This document shows positions 16,766-25,011 of a stretch of 64,000 bases of DNA, piece by piece; within the stretch, counting starts at the first letter, position 1, and every line of letters starts with the position of its first letter. The notes under the pieces were generated by a model. The model was not told the DNA's origin and did no database searches. It saw only the letters and a list, made by a program, of their open reading frames with translations. The stretch spans positions 1-64,000 of the forward strand of contig JBCBAC010000004.1 of NCBI GenBank assembly GCA_038532735.1. Direction: 5' to 3'. The position numbers and the translations under genes are program-made. This DNA is from JAHTBL01 sp038532735. GTDB taxonomy: Bacteria; Pseudomonadota; Alphaproteobacteria; Rhodobacterales; Rhodobacteraceae.

Positions 16766-18264
16766 ACCCCGCCGTCGCGCGCGCGGGTCCAGCGGTGCAG
16801 CCAGACTGCACGACGCCCAGTTCTTAATGAGTCTGCAATCGTCAAACGCAGATCAACCGCGTCGACCTCGCCGGGTGTGAAAAGGAAAGTCACACGCGTA
16901 CCGCCTTGCTCCGGCAGATCAAAGACGCTGATGCCGGTGATCTCGGCGGGGCCCTGTGCGCTAATCTCTGGCGCGCGGCCCGTAGCCTTGCCAGACAGAT
17001 CGATCACGTAGCGACGGGTTCCGGGGCGATCATGCTCCCGCCCGCTGCGGGTCTGCAAAACGCGCGTTTCGTCGTCGTCCCCGGGTGCGGTGCGCGTCCA
17101 GTGCAGGCTGTAGTCAAAGCGATGTTCGCTGCCGGGCAAAAGCGGGTCGGCGGGACGCCAGAAGGCGACGATATTGTCCATAAACTCGTCGCCTGTGGGA
17201 ATTTCGACCAGCACCACAGCGCCAGCACCCCAGTCGCCTTTGGGCCGCACGATTGCATTGGGTCGGTCATGGTAACGCGCCTCGGTATCCTCGAAATCGC
17301 TGAAGGCACGGCTTGTCTGAAACAGACCGAAACTGGCAGGCCCCGTGTCGATGAAGGCAGAGCTTTCGAGCGTGGCGGGGTTGGAGATTGGCCGCCAAAT
17401 CCGTTCGCCATTTCCGTTCTCAATCACGAGCAAATCGCTGTCATGAACACGCGGTCGGAAGTCATCTGACACGGAGGCGCGCAAGGGCCCCTTCAGATAC
17501 ATCGACGTGAGCGGGGCCACACCGATATCTGCGATTTGGCGGCGTGGCATGAGCGTCACGGACATGTCCATCACCGTGTCTGTGCCGGGTTGCAAGAGCA
17601 TGTCAACGTGCCCAGCAAGCGACGGGCTGTCGATGACAGCTTCCATCCGGACGGCGCCATCTTTTGGCGTGTGCAGGAGCAGATGTGTGAAGCGGGGAAA
17701 CTCCTCGGGTGCGGCACCACCTGTTCCAAGGGCGACGGCGCGGGCTGACAGGCCGTAGACCATGGATTGCCCAATGGCGCGAAAATAGCTTGCGCCTTGA
17801 ACAACAAGCACTTCGTCCATCTGGTCTGCAGTGTTCAGCGGATGGCGCAAGCGCAGGCCCGAGAACCCAGCGCCGGGGGCCGTGGCAGGAACGGTGTCAA
17901 AATAGCGGTCCTGAAAGTCGAAGAGATCAACCGCGAAGGGGATTTCTTGCGCTCCGTCACCTGTGTCGCGGTCAATTCGGACCGGATCGGGAAAGAACAA
18001 ACCGGGCGGAAGAAGATCGACCGCGAAATCGTCTCCATGTGGCAGGATCGATGCGCGGCCCGGGATCGGACGAATACCGCGATAGGCGTCATAGCTAAGC
18101 CCGGCAAAGGGCGGCGGCAGAGGCGTTTTGTGTGGGCTGTAGGGCTGAGCGGCAAGGCGTCGCGCGGCATCAAGAAGCGACGACGGGGCTGTTTCCGCCC
18201 AAAGCGGTCGGCTTGTCAGCGCGGCGGCGGCCGTAGCCCCTGCGAGAAAACTGCGTCGTTTCAT
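16762..18264 (-). CDS. Glucan biosynthesis protein, OpgG/OpgD family
   Basis: Periplasmic protein of 500 residues needed for building osmoregulated periplasmic glucans. The start at 18264 gives a Tat-like signal peptide (MKRRSFLAGATAAAALTSRPLWA) and shares one base with the opgH stop; the open frame extends to 18468 but that part overlaps opgH and has no signal. Family hallmarks are AAQPYSPHKTPLPPPFAGLSYDAYRGIR, FFPDPVRIDRDTG, IGQSMVYGLSARAVALGTG, RPKGDWGAGAVVLVEIPT and NIVAFWRPADPL. The twin-arginine signal is more like OpgD than OpgG of E. coli, so the symbol is left open. Confidence 0.93.
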   Translation of the reverse strand: MKRRSFLAGATAAAALTSRPLWAETAPSSLLDAARRLAAQPYSPHKTPLPPPFAGLSYDAYRGIRPIPGRASILPHGDDFAVDLLPPGLFFPDPVRIDRDTGDGAQEIPFAVDLFDFQDRYFDTVPATAPGAGFSGLRLRHPLNTADQMDEVLVVQGASYFRAIGQSMVYGLSARAVALGTGGAAPEEFPRFTHLLLHTPKDGAVRMEAVIDSPSLAGHVDMLLQPGTDTVMDMSVTLMPRRQIADIGVAPLTSMYLKGPLRASVSDDFRPRVHDSDLLVIENGNGERIWRPISNPATLESSAFIDTGPASFGLFQTSRAFSDFEDTEARYHDRPNAIVRPKGDWGAGAVVLVEIPTGDEFMDNIVAFWRPADPLLPGSEHRFDYSLHWTRTAPGDDDETRVLQTRSGREHDRPGTRRYVIDLSGKATGRAPEISAQGPAEITGISVFDLPEQGGTRVTFLFTPGEVDAVDLRLTIADSLRTGRRAVWLHRWTRARDGGV

Positions 18265-19829
18265 CAAGCGGGCGCGTTGAGCATGCGGGCGATCAGGGGG
18301 GCTGCGCAAAGCGGCAGAACGACGGGGGCGAGCCAAAAGACCGCCGTATTGTTCGCCTGCCACGCCAGCAGCAAAAGCCCGGCGCCAATGGCCATTTCCG
18401 GGATGCCTTCGGGCAGGCGGAAGCGCTGCGTGCGCCCCGATTTCCAGCCGCAGTCGCGCCCGAGGCAAACCGATGCCACAGAGCCCGCATGGCGCACCAT
18501 AACGAGCGGCGCGGTCAGGCTGGAGACGAAAAGCTCACCCACCAAAGCCCGCATTGTGATCAGCTTGCGCCGCAAGGTGCGCGCGCGCGCCATCCAGTCC
18601 ACAAGTGCACAAAATTTAGGCAAAAGCAGCACTGTCGCCACCAAGAGCAGCGGCAAAGCACCGCTGATCGGGACTGCGCCGGAGGCGATGAGTGCAATTA
18701 GAGCAAGCCAGAGGGGGGCGGCCAGATAACTGACAATCCCCGCAGCAAGATGCGCGCGGCTCAGCGTGCAGAGGCCGGGCTCTGCCAGAAGGCGCAGGTG
18801 TTGCAGGTTGCCCTGGCACCAGCGCCGGTCCCGGCGGTGAAATTCCGAGAGCGTCTGGGGTGCGTTCTCAGCACTGCCAACAGGGTCAGGATCAAGGACG
18901 ATTGCCCAGCCTGCGCGGCGCATCCATGCGGCCTCAATAAAGTCGTGGCTCAGGATATCGCCCCCAAACGGGGCAGCCCCTGAAAGGCTAGGAAGCTGTG
19001 CCGCCTCGCGGAAGGCCGCCGTCCGCATGATCGCGTTATGACCCCAGTAGTTTCCGCTGTTTCCACTCCACGCCGCAAAGCCGCGCCCGAAGTTCTTGGA
19101 CAGCATGCGAGCGGCCACGCGCTGGTGGTGGCCAAACCGGGTTACGCCGGGCACAAGCGCAATACCGGCCTGCAGCAGGCCGAGATCGGTGCGTTTTTCG
19201 ATTTGCCAGATCATCTTTCGAATGCGGGGCACGGACATGCGGCTATCGGCGTCGAGAACGAGCATATAGTCAAAGGCATCGCCATGCGTTGCGAGCCAAC
19301 CCGCGATGTTGCCGGGCTTTCGACCGACGTTTATCGACCGGCGGCGGTAGTTTAGCGTACCGTCGGTCTGAAGGGGAACAAAGGTATCATGTTCGACCGC
19401 GATAGCGGATTCATTGGACGTGTCTGACAGCACGAAGATGTCAGTCGTGTCACTGAGGCCCGCCATGTTCAGACCGCCCCGTAAGGTGGTCAGATAGTGG
19501 GCTAGCGGAACGGGATCTTCCCCGCAGAGCGTTACGAGGATCGCCGTGCGGCCAGTGGGACTCCACGCTGAAGGAACTGAAACGGGGCGCTTAGCAGGGG
19601 TGAAAAGCCCTAAAACGGCCGTGGCTGCTCCTCCGGAAATCCAAAGCGCCGTGATGGCCACCAACGGCAGGGCGACAAATGTCGCGGGCGTCCAATCCGA
19701 CATGCTGAGTGCAAAGCTCACCACAATTGCAGACGTCATCAAGACCGTTGCGACGATATAATAGACCAAGGGCGAGGCTCCGCTCGCGATTGGTTTGGCA
19801 ACGGTTCTGTGCAGTTCAACGAGCGACAT
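18264..19829 (-). CDS. opgH: Glucans biosynthesis glucosyltransferase (OpgH/MdoH)
   Basis: Membrane glycosyltransferase (family 2) that polymerises the beta-glucan backbone from UDP-glucose; 521 residues from the ATG at 19829 (the frame stays open to 19910). It has membrane segments near residues 20-75, a cytoplasmic catalytic region with LVLDADSRMS (about residue 193) and the RRDRRWCQGN stretch (about residue 333) that corresponds to the QxxRW-type motif, then several C-terminal membrane segments. It is much shorter than the 847-residue E. coli enzyme, mainly at the N-terminus. The gene precedes opgG, the reverse of the E. coli order. Confidence 0.93.
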   Translation of the reverse strand: MSLVELHRTVAKPIASGASPLVYYIVATVLMTSAIVVSFALSMSDWTPATFVALPLVAITALWISGGAATAVLGLFTPAKRPVSVPSAWSPTGRTAILVTLCGEDPVPLAHYLTTLRGGLNMAGLSDTTDIFVLSDTSNESAIAVEHDTFVPLQTDGTLNYRRRSINVGRKPGNIAGWLATHGDAFDYMLVLDADSRMSVPRIRKMIWQIEKRTDLGLLQAGIALVPGVTRFGHHQRVAARMLSKNFGRGFAAWSGNSGNYWGHNAIMRTAAFREAAQLPSLSGAAPFGGDILSHDFIEAAWMRRAGWAIVLDPDPVGSAENAPQTLSEFHRRDRRWCQGNLQHLRLLAEPGLCTLSRAHLAAGIVSYLAAPLWLALIALIASGAVPISGALPLLLVATVLLLPKFCALVDWMARARTLRRKLITMRALVGELFVSSLTAPLVMVRHAGSVASVCLGRDCGWKSGRTQRFRLPEGIPEMAIGAGLLLLAWQANNTAVFWLAPVVLPLCAAPLIARMLNAPA

Positions 19830-19933
19830 CGTAAGTTCAATTCCTTCGGGTGCGCGCCTGCACTTCGAAGGAAGTGGTTCACAGCCGTGCACCGCGCAAG
19901 CACTTATCACTCACGGATGGCGCGACAAGAAGG

Positions 19934-20491
19934 TTAGCCAGAGCGACCCCCGATTGGGGGCCACATGCGCGAAAAGACGCCATCTTTGCGAATGACAGCA
20001 TGAAAAAGTGCTGCGCAAATGTGCATCGTAATAAAAGCGGCAATGGCATACCCACCGAAATAATGAATTGTTTTGGCAACCTCAGCCAGGGCGTCAGAGC
20101 GTGGCACGAGCGACGGCACACCCAATGCATCAAGCGATTCAATCGGAAAACCGCCTGCTTTGACGCGGATATAGCCAGTGATCGGCATGATCAGCAAAAG
20201 CGCATAAAGAATAAGGTGGGACAGATCGGCGATTTTTACCTGCCATTCGGGAATGTCCGAGGGCAGGGGAGCAGGCTTATGGCCCAGCCGATAGGCGATC
20301 CGAATGAAGATCAGCAGCAAAAGCAGCACGCCCGCATTCTTGTGGAAAATGAACAGGCTGTTTTGAAGCGCGCGGTCCAGACCTTGTTGGGTCATTACAA
20401 CGCCTACGGGGATTGAGATGAGGATGAAAAGTGCCATCGTCCAGTGGATCAGCCGCGCCGGCCAACGATATTGGGTATCTGCGATTGCCAT
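19934..20491 (-). CDS. Cytochrome b561-family membrane protein
   Basis: Four-helix di-heme b-type cytochrome of 185 residues. The start at 20491 has GGAGG 5 nt upstream; an upstream in-frame ATG at 20548 lacks this. Candidate heme histidines are in RLIHWTMALF, FIFHKNAGVLLLL, TIHYFGGYA and MHICAALFHAVIRKDG. This family moves electrons across the inner membrane, often as a superoxide oxidase (CybB) or as a subunit for periplasmic enzymes. It stands alone, divergent from the lipid operon. Confidence 0.92.
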   Translation of the reverse strand: MAIADTQYRWPARLIHWTMALFILISIPVGVVMTQQGLDRALQNSLFIFHKNAGVLLLLLIFIRIAYRLGHKPAPLPSDIPEWQVKIADLSHLILYALLLIMPITGYIRVKAGGFPIESLDALGVPSLVPRSDALAEVAKTIHYFGGYAIAAFITMHICAALFHAVIRKDGVFSRMWPPIGGRSG

Positions 20492-20517
20492 CGTCGCCTC
20501 CAGGTTTATGAATGAGG

Positions 20518-20535
20518 CACCGCTCCTCAGCGGTG
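20518..20535. promoter_or_regulatory. Inverted repeat in the cytochrome b561 leader
   Basis: CACCGCT-CCTC-AGCGGTG (arms 20518-20524 and 20529-20535) is a perfect 7-bp palindrome between two divergent genes. On the plus strand it is followed by TATAAT at 20539-20544. It may be an operator or an RNA hairpin in the cytochrome b561 leader. Confidence 0.4.
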
Positions 20536-20561
20536 TGGTATAATGCATAAATTCACTGTTC

Positions 20562-20567
20562 TTGACA
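20562..20567 (+). promoter_or_regulatory. Candidate -35 hexamer upstream of the lipid operon
   Basis: TTGACA is a perfect sigma-70 -35 element. The matching -10 at 16-18 bp would fall at about 20584-20591, where no good hexamer is seen. It is only 29 bp before the first ATG, so if it is used, translation may begin at a later start codon (for example ATG 20674). Confidence 0.3.
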
Positions 20568-20595
20568 CTGACAAAGTCTGATCAATCTTTCAACG

Positions 20596-21348
20596 ATGGC
20601 TTGGACACATATAAATATCGACCGCGTTACAAGACGAAGCGCGCGATGGGCCGGGGCGCGAAACGTGGTGGGCATGTTTGCCGGTGCGGCCTTTGTGGGC
20701 GCTTTTGGTGTCGTGGCCGCAGCACTGTTCTTGCCCAACGCACCGGTTTTTCCAGTCTCCCTCGCCGTCATGTTTTACGCGGTCTCTGCGACCGTCGCCG
20801 GTTGGGCTATGTATCGCAGCTATCCGCATAACCGGGTCGGTTGGTGCAATTACCTGACCCTGATACGACTGGTGCTCGTTAGCGCGTTGTTGGTGCCGCT
20901 CATTTCCGGCAGTGCGCCATCTTGGGCGTTTTTCGCGGTCGCGGCGGTTGCCTTGTCTGTTGACGGTCTCGATGGGTGGTTCGCGCGGCGGGAGGGGCTC
21001 GCATCGGAATTTGGCGCCCGGTTCGATGTGGAGGTCGACTCTCTGCTCGCGCTTGTTCTTGCGCTCAATGCAGCTTTCAACACAGACGTTGGCCTTTGGG
21101 TCGTTCTGTTCGGTCTGCCGCGTTATGCTTTTGGGCTGGCCGGGATGGCACTTCCCTGGATGCGCGGTGACTTGCCGGAGCGGTTCAGCCGGAAGGTTGT
21201 TTGTGTCTTGCAACTTGCCACGCTTATCGCGCTACAGGCCCCGATCTTGCCGCAGGTGTTGATTGTCATGCTTGTTCCGGTCGTCGCTCTCGCACTTATC
21301 TGGTCCTTTGCGCTGGATATCCTGTGGCTCTGGCGGTCGCGGAGGTGA
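20596..21348 (+). CDS. CDP-alcohol phosphatidyltransferase family protein
   Basis: Membrane enzyme of 250 residues that would exchange CMP of a CDP-diacylglycerol-type donor for an alcohol. The complete family motif is present: D123-x2-D126-G127-x2-A130-R131-x8-G140-x3-D144-x3-D148. It is preceded by the usual NYLTLIRL helix. About 80 extra residues with two membrane segments come before the conserved domain. No Shine-Dalgarno sequence is evident at this ATG, so the start is less sure. It heads a three-gene unit in which each next gene starts inside the previous stop codon. The alcohol is unknown; it is not an obvious PgsA or PssA. Confidence 0.88.
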   Translation: MAWTHINIDRVTRRSARWAGARNVVGMFAGAAFVGAFGVVAAALFLPNAPVFPVSLAVMFYAVSATVAGWAMYRSYPHNRVGWCNYLTLIRLVLVSALLVPLISGSAPSWAFFAVAAVALSVDGLDGWFARREGLASEFGARFDVEVDSLLALVLALNAAFNTDVGLWVVLFGLPRYAFGLAGMALPWMRGDLPERFSRKVVCVLQLATLIALQAPILPQVLIVMLVPVVALALIWSFALDILWLWRSRR

Positions 21349-22970
21349 CCGCTCGGCTCCTGCGCCTTACTGCAGCGGCGCTGATCCTGCACCTCGTGCT
21401 GATCCAACCCAACCATCCGGCGGCTTTGAGTTGGAACGCGCTTTTTCTCTTCCCGCTTGAGCTTCCCGTAATCCTGCTTGGGCTCGTGGCGGTTTGTGGT
21501 CGGCCTTGGGGGCGGTCGCTCCGCCTGGCGATTGTCGGCGCGCTGATGGTAATCGCGATCCTGAAGACGGCGGACTATGCGATGTTCACCGCGCTCACCC
21601 GGGGCTTCAATCCGGTCGCTGATCTGCCGCTGGTCGAGGCGGGGCTTCGCTTATCCATCGGCGCATTCGGGCCGGTCTTGACGGTCGCAGGGGTCCTCGG
21701 CGCGCTGATCGCGGTGGCGCTTGTTGCCTTCGCGCTGTGGTGGGCGACTGGTGTCTGGGCGCGGCTTGAGTTGAAGCCCGGCGCAGCCCGTATGGCTGGG
21801 GTTGCCGCAATCCTCGTCGCTGGGATCGCCGTTGCTGAGATTGGCCATACCATGGGACGTTGGACGCTTCCGACACCCATTCCCGGCACTGCTTTCACAG
21901 CGCGGGTGGGGGTAGAACGCACGGTGATGGTGCGTGAAACGCTGGCCGATCTGCGCGCGTTTTCTAAAGCTGCGGCTCAGGACGATTATGCGGATCGACC
22001 CCGCGTTCTGGACATGATCGACCGGGATGTCCTCATCATCTTCGTGGAGAGTTATGGGCGCGCCAGCTTGGATACCCCGCTTTACGCAGGTACCCACCGC
22101 GCGACACTGGGCACCGCAGAGGCGCGCTTGGGCGGCCTCGGGCTTTCCATGCGCTCTGGCCTGCTGCGGGCGCCTACGCGAGGGGGGCAAAGCTGGTTGA
22201 GCCATGCGACCTTCGCAAACGGGCTCTGGATTGCGGATCAAACAAGTTATGGCGCTGCGTTGGCAAGTGAGCGGCAAACCCTTTTTCATATGGCGGCCAA
22301 GTCCGGTTTTCGCACCGCGGCTGTGATGCCCCAGATCACGCTCGACTGGCCGGAAGCCGCATTCATGGGTTTTGATACGGTGCTTGCGGCGAAGGATCTT
22401 GGGTATCAGGGCTTGCCCTTCAACTGGGTGACGATGCCCGACCAGTTTACCTTTGCCGCGATGGATCGCTTGCTGCGTGCGCAAGCCGCTGAAAAGCCGC
22501 TTTTCGTGCAAATCGCTCTTGGTTCGTCTCATGCGCCATGGCTTCCGGTGCCTGAATTGGTGGACTGGGACGCCATTGGGAACGGCGAGATTTTCAACCC
22601 GATGACGAAGGTTGGCGATCCGCCCGATGTTGTCTGGCGGGATCGAGATCGGGTGCGCGAGCAATACCGTCTTGCCGTCGATTATGCGCTGCGCGTTGTG
22701 TTTGACTATGCTGCGCGTCACGCAGCTGAGGCACCGCTGATCTTTGTCGTGGGCGATCATCAGGCTGCCGGGTTTGTCGCGTTGGATGAGCGCTTTGACG
22801 TGCCCATTCACGTAATTGGTCCCGACCATCTGGTTGAACGCGTAACGGATTGGGGTTGGATGGAGGGTTTGGTGCCCGCCGATGACGCCGCACCCCAGCC
22901 CATGGACCAGATGCGCAACCTCATCCTTGAGACATTCTCCACCCCGCCACGCAAGGGCAGCAGCAGTTGA
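21345..22970 (+). CDS. Membrane-anchored sulfatase/alkaline-phosphatase-fold protein
   Basis: Protein of 541 residues with about five N-terminal membrane helices (to about residue 165) and a large extracytoplasmic domain. I start at GTG 21345, which overlaps the preceding TGA (GTGA) with GGAG immediately upstream; an open frame to 21201 is only overlap. Fold hallmarks are VLIIFVESYGRA, a candidate nucleophile region TRGGQSWLSH, and LFVQIALGSSHAPW plus PLIFVVGDHQAAG near the end. The architecture matches LtaS/OpgB/EptA-type headgroup transferases. It probably moves a phosphoalcohol headgroup in the periplasm; the acceptor may be a lipid or the glucans made by the nearby opgHG. Confidence 0.8.
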   Translation: MTARLLRLTAAALILHLVLIQPNHPAALSWNALFLFPLELPVILLGLVAVCGRPWGRSLRLAIVGALMVIAILKTADYAMFTALTRGFNPVADLPLVEAGLRLSIGAFGPVLTVAGVLGALIAVALVAFALWWATGVWARLELKPGAARMAGVAAILVAGIAVAEIGHTMGRWTLPTPIPGTAFTARVGVERTVMVRETLADLRAFSKAAAQDDYADRPRVLDMIDRDVLIIFVESYGRASLDTPLYAGTHRATLGTAEARLGGLGLSMRSGLLRAPTRGGQSWLSHATFANGLWIADQTSYGAALASERQTLFHMAAKSGFRTAAVMPQITLDWPEAAFMGFDTVLAAKDLGYQGLPFNWVTMPDQFTFAAMDRLLRAQAAEKPLFVQIALGSSHAPWLPVPELVDWDAIGNGEIFNPMTKVGDPPDVVWRDRDRVREQYRLAVDYALRVVFDYAARHAAEAPLIFVVGDHQAAGFVALDERFDVPIHVIGPDHLVERVTDWGWMEGLVPADDAAPQPMDQMRNLILETFSTPPRKGSSS

Positions 22971-23908
22971 GGCGTGCCGTCCCCGCTTGGGTTTGGCGAC
23001 TGCTTCAAGTGGCCGTTGCCGTGACCTTACTAGCTTTGCTCTGGCGGGCCGCCGATGGTCCGGAGGCCGCGCGCAGTCTGGCGGCTGCGGACTGGCGGTG
23101 GTTTGTTGCGGCTGTCGCTGCGTTAAGCATCCAGACGGTCCTTTCCGCATTGCGGTGGCAGTTGACCGCGCATCAGTTGGGCCTGTCCTTCGGGTCCGGC
23201 CATGCGATCCGCGAATATTATCTGGCGCAGGTCGTGAACCAGTCCCTTCCCGGCGGCATGATTGGAGATGCAGGTCGCGCATATCGTGCGCGGGAGGAGG
23301 CGGGTCTTCTCGCGTCGGGCCAAGCGGTCGTGATCGAACGACTGATCGGCCAGATCGCGATGTTTCTGACGCTGGCCGGCGCGTTTCTAGTCACGGTCCT
23401 TGTACCTGGCGGGCTGGATTGGCCGCGTTGGCTTGCAGCGCCTACGGCTGTTTTCGTTTTCATCGGGCTATTGCTACCCTTCGTGCTTTGGGCGGCGACG
23501 AAGCTGAGAGGGGTTGTGGGGCGTGGTGGGCGCAGCATATGGCGCGCCCTCGGCAAGACGGTGGCCCGCCGCCAAGTTTTGCCCGGCCAGATCGCGCTGA
23601 GCATCGGCACCACGCTTTGCAATCTGATGGCTTTCGCCTTTTGCGCCTATGCCGTTGGCGTCGAGTTGTCCCTGTCGGCCATCGCAGGTCTGGTGCCTCT
23701 GATCCTCTTCACGATGTTGATCCCAATTTCCGTCTCGGGCTGGGGTCTGCGGGAGGGAGCAGCGGCGGCCTTGTTGCCGATCGCAGGCGCCACGGCCAGT
23801 GGAGGGTTGGCGACCAGTGTCGCCTTTGGTCTCTCCTTCATTGTCGCGGTTTCGCCCGGATTGATCTTTCTTCAGCACAAACCCCAGGCATCGCGTCGGG
23901 AAATGTAG
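22967..23908 (+). CDS. Lysylphosphatidylglycerol synthase transmembrane region family protein (UPF0104)
   Basis: Integral membrane protein of 313 residues with about eight hydrophobic segments, matching the flippase-like half of MprF/YbhN. Typical stretches are SIQTVLSALRWQLTAHQLGL, YYLAQVVNQSLPGGMIGDAGRAYRAR, VIERLIGQIAMFL and LIPISVSGWGLREGAAAALL. It starts at TTG 22967, overlapping the previous stop TGA by two bases, which implies translational coupling. There is no synthase (C-terminal) domain, so a lipid translocation role is the best guess. It closes the lipid unit. Confidence 0.85.
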   Translation: MRRAVPAWVWRLLQVAVAVTLLALLWRAADGPEAARSLAAADWRWFVAAVAALSIQTVLSALRWQLTAHQLGLSFGSGHAIREYYLAQVVNQSLPGGMIGDAGRAYRAREEAGLLASGQAVVIERLIGQIAMFLTLAGAFLVTVLVPGGLDWPRWLAAPTAVFVFIGLLLPFVLWAATKLRGVVGRGGRSIWRALGKTVARRQVLPGQIALSIGTTLCNLMAFAFCAYAVGVELSLSAIAGLVPLILFTMLIPISVSGWGLREGAAAALLPIAGATASGGLATSVAFGLSFIVAVSPGLIFLQHKPQASRREM

Positions 23909-24012
23909 CGGAAACTTGCAGGCAATCGGCAAACGGACGATTGGACGCGGGATCGACACTTGCCACGCCCGCGCCTGCGCTTAGCATTGAGACAACAGCA
24001 AACGAGGATCAT

Positions 24013-25011
24013 ATGACGTTGAACAGATTGAGCCGACGTAGTTTTCTTGGAACGGGTGCAGCTGTGGTTGGCGCCTCAGCCCTTGGCTTTGCGCCGAAGG
24101 CAGCACACGCACAAACCGCCGTAAGCCTTCAGCTTTCCTGGCTCCACTCTTCGCAATTCGCTGGAAGCTATATCGCGAAAGAGCGTGGCTGGTGGGCTGA
24201 GACTGGCCTTGATGTCGCCCTCCTGTCCGGTGGCCCGAACGCACCGGTGGAGCCGCCAGTCGTCTCGGGCACAGCGCTGGTCGGGATTTCGGCGGCTGAC
24301 TACACGGCCGCTGCGGTCGAAGAAGGCGCGCCGTTCAAAATTCTTGGTGTGGCCATGCAAAAGAACCCCTTTGTGGTCGCATCTCTGCCTGCAAACCCGG
24401 TGAACGAACCGGCTGATTTGGTGGGCAAACGCATCGGGATGGCGCTTGCCAATACGCCCGTGTTGCAGGCGCTTTGCACGCTGAATGATGTCGATATCAA
24501 CGGCATCGAAATTGTGCCGACGCAGTATTCTGCACAGCCGCTTCTGGCGGGGGAAGTTGATTGTCTGCTCTGCTGGGAAACCGATCTGCCTGTCGCGATG
24601 ACCATGCAGAATGTGGAAAACCTGACGATGCTCATGGCCGATCACGGCTATGCAGTGCATTCCCAAACTTACATCGCAACCGAAGACAGCCTGGCCAATC
24701 GGCGCGAGGAGCTTGTTGCGCTCATGTCAGGCGAAGTGCGCGGGTGGGAGGCCTACCGCGCAGATACCGATGCGGCGGCCGAGTTGACGCTGGCGATGTA
24801 TCCTGATGCCGGCCTTGATCTTGAGACGCAAAAGCTTCAGGCGGCGCGGCAAGTGCCGCTCATGTTCTCGGAGCTGACAGACGCCAACGGGTTTGGCTGG
24901 TGGACGGAAGACACCGTCGCCGCCAATATCGAAACGCTCGGCCTTCTGGGCCGCACCGTGACGCCTGATCTTTGGGATCGCTCGATCCTTGAAGAGGTCC
25001 ATGCCAGCTGA
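24013..25011 (+). CDS. ABC transporter substrate-binding protein, NMT1/ThiY-like (NitT/TauT type)
   Basis: Exported binding protein of 332 residues. The ATG at 24013 has GAGG 5 nt upstream and opens a twin-arginine signal (LSRRSFLGTGAAVVGASALGFAPKAAHA). The mature start TAVSLQLSWLHSSQFAGSYIAKERGWW resembles pyrimidine-precursor binding proteins (ThiY/THI5-like) as well as nitrate/taurine relatives. Two adjacent cysteine-containing sites (QALCTL and CLLCWETD) occur; CCCFC, diagnostic of THI5 enzymes, is absent. No TPP riboswitch is seen upstream. The ATPase gene starts within its last codons. Confidence 0.88.
   Translation: MTLNRLSRRSFLGTGAAVVGASALGFAPKAAHAQTAVSLQLSWLHSSQFAGSYIAKERGWWAETGLDVALLSGGPNAPVEPPVVSGTALVGISAADYTAAAVEEGAPFKILGVAMQKNPFVVASLPANPVNEPADLVGKRIGMALANTPVLQALCTLNDVDINGIEIVPTQYSAQPLLAGEVDCLLCWETDLPVAMTMQNVENLTMLMADHGYAVHSQTYIATEDSLANRREELVALMSGEVRGWEAYRADTDAAAELTLAMYPDAGLDLETQKLQAARQVPLMFSELTDANGFGWWTEDTVAANIETLGLLGRTVTPDLWDRSILEEVHAS

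Noticed and set aside
21651..23282. 543-codon minus-strand frame opposite the lipid unit
   Set aside because: Shadow frame of two well-supported plus-strand genes, with biased composition and no motif.
23909..24012. TPP riboswitch upstream of the ThiY-like binding protein
   Set aside because: None of the conserved thi-box elements (such as CTGAGA) is present in the 104-bp gap.
22882..24012. N-terminal extension of the NMT1/ThiY-like protein
   Set aside because: The frame happens to be open upstream through the LPG-synthase-like gene, but the signal peptide and Shine-Dalgarno sequence fix the start at 24013.
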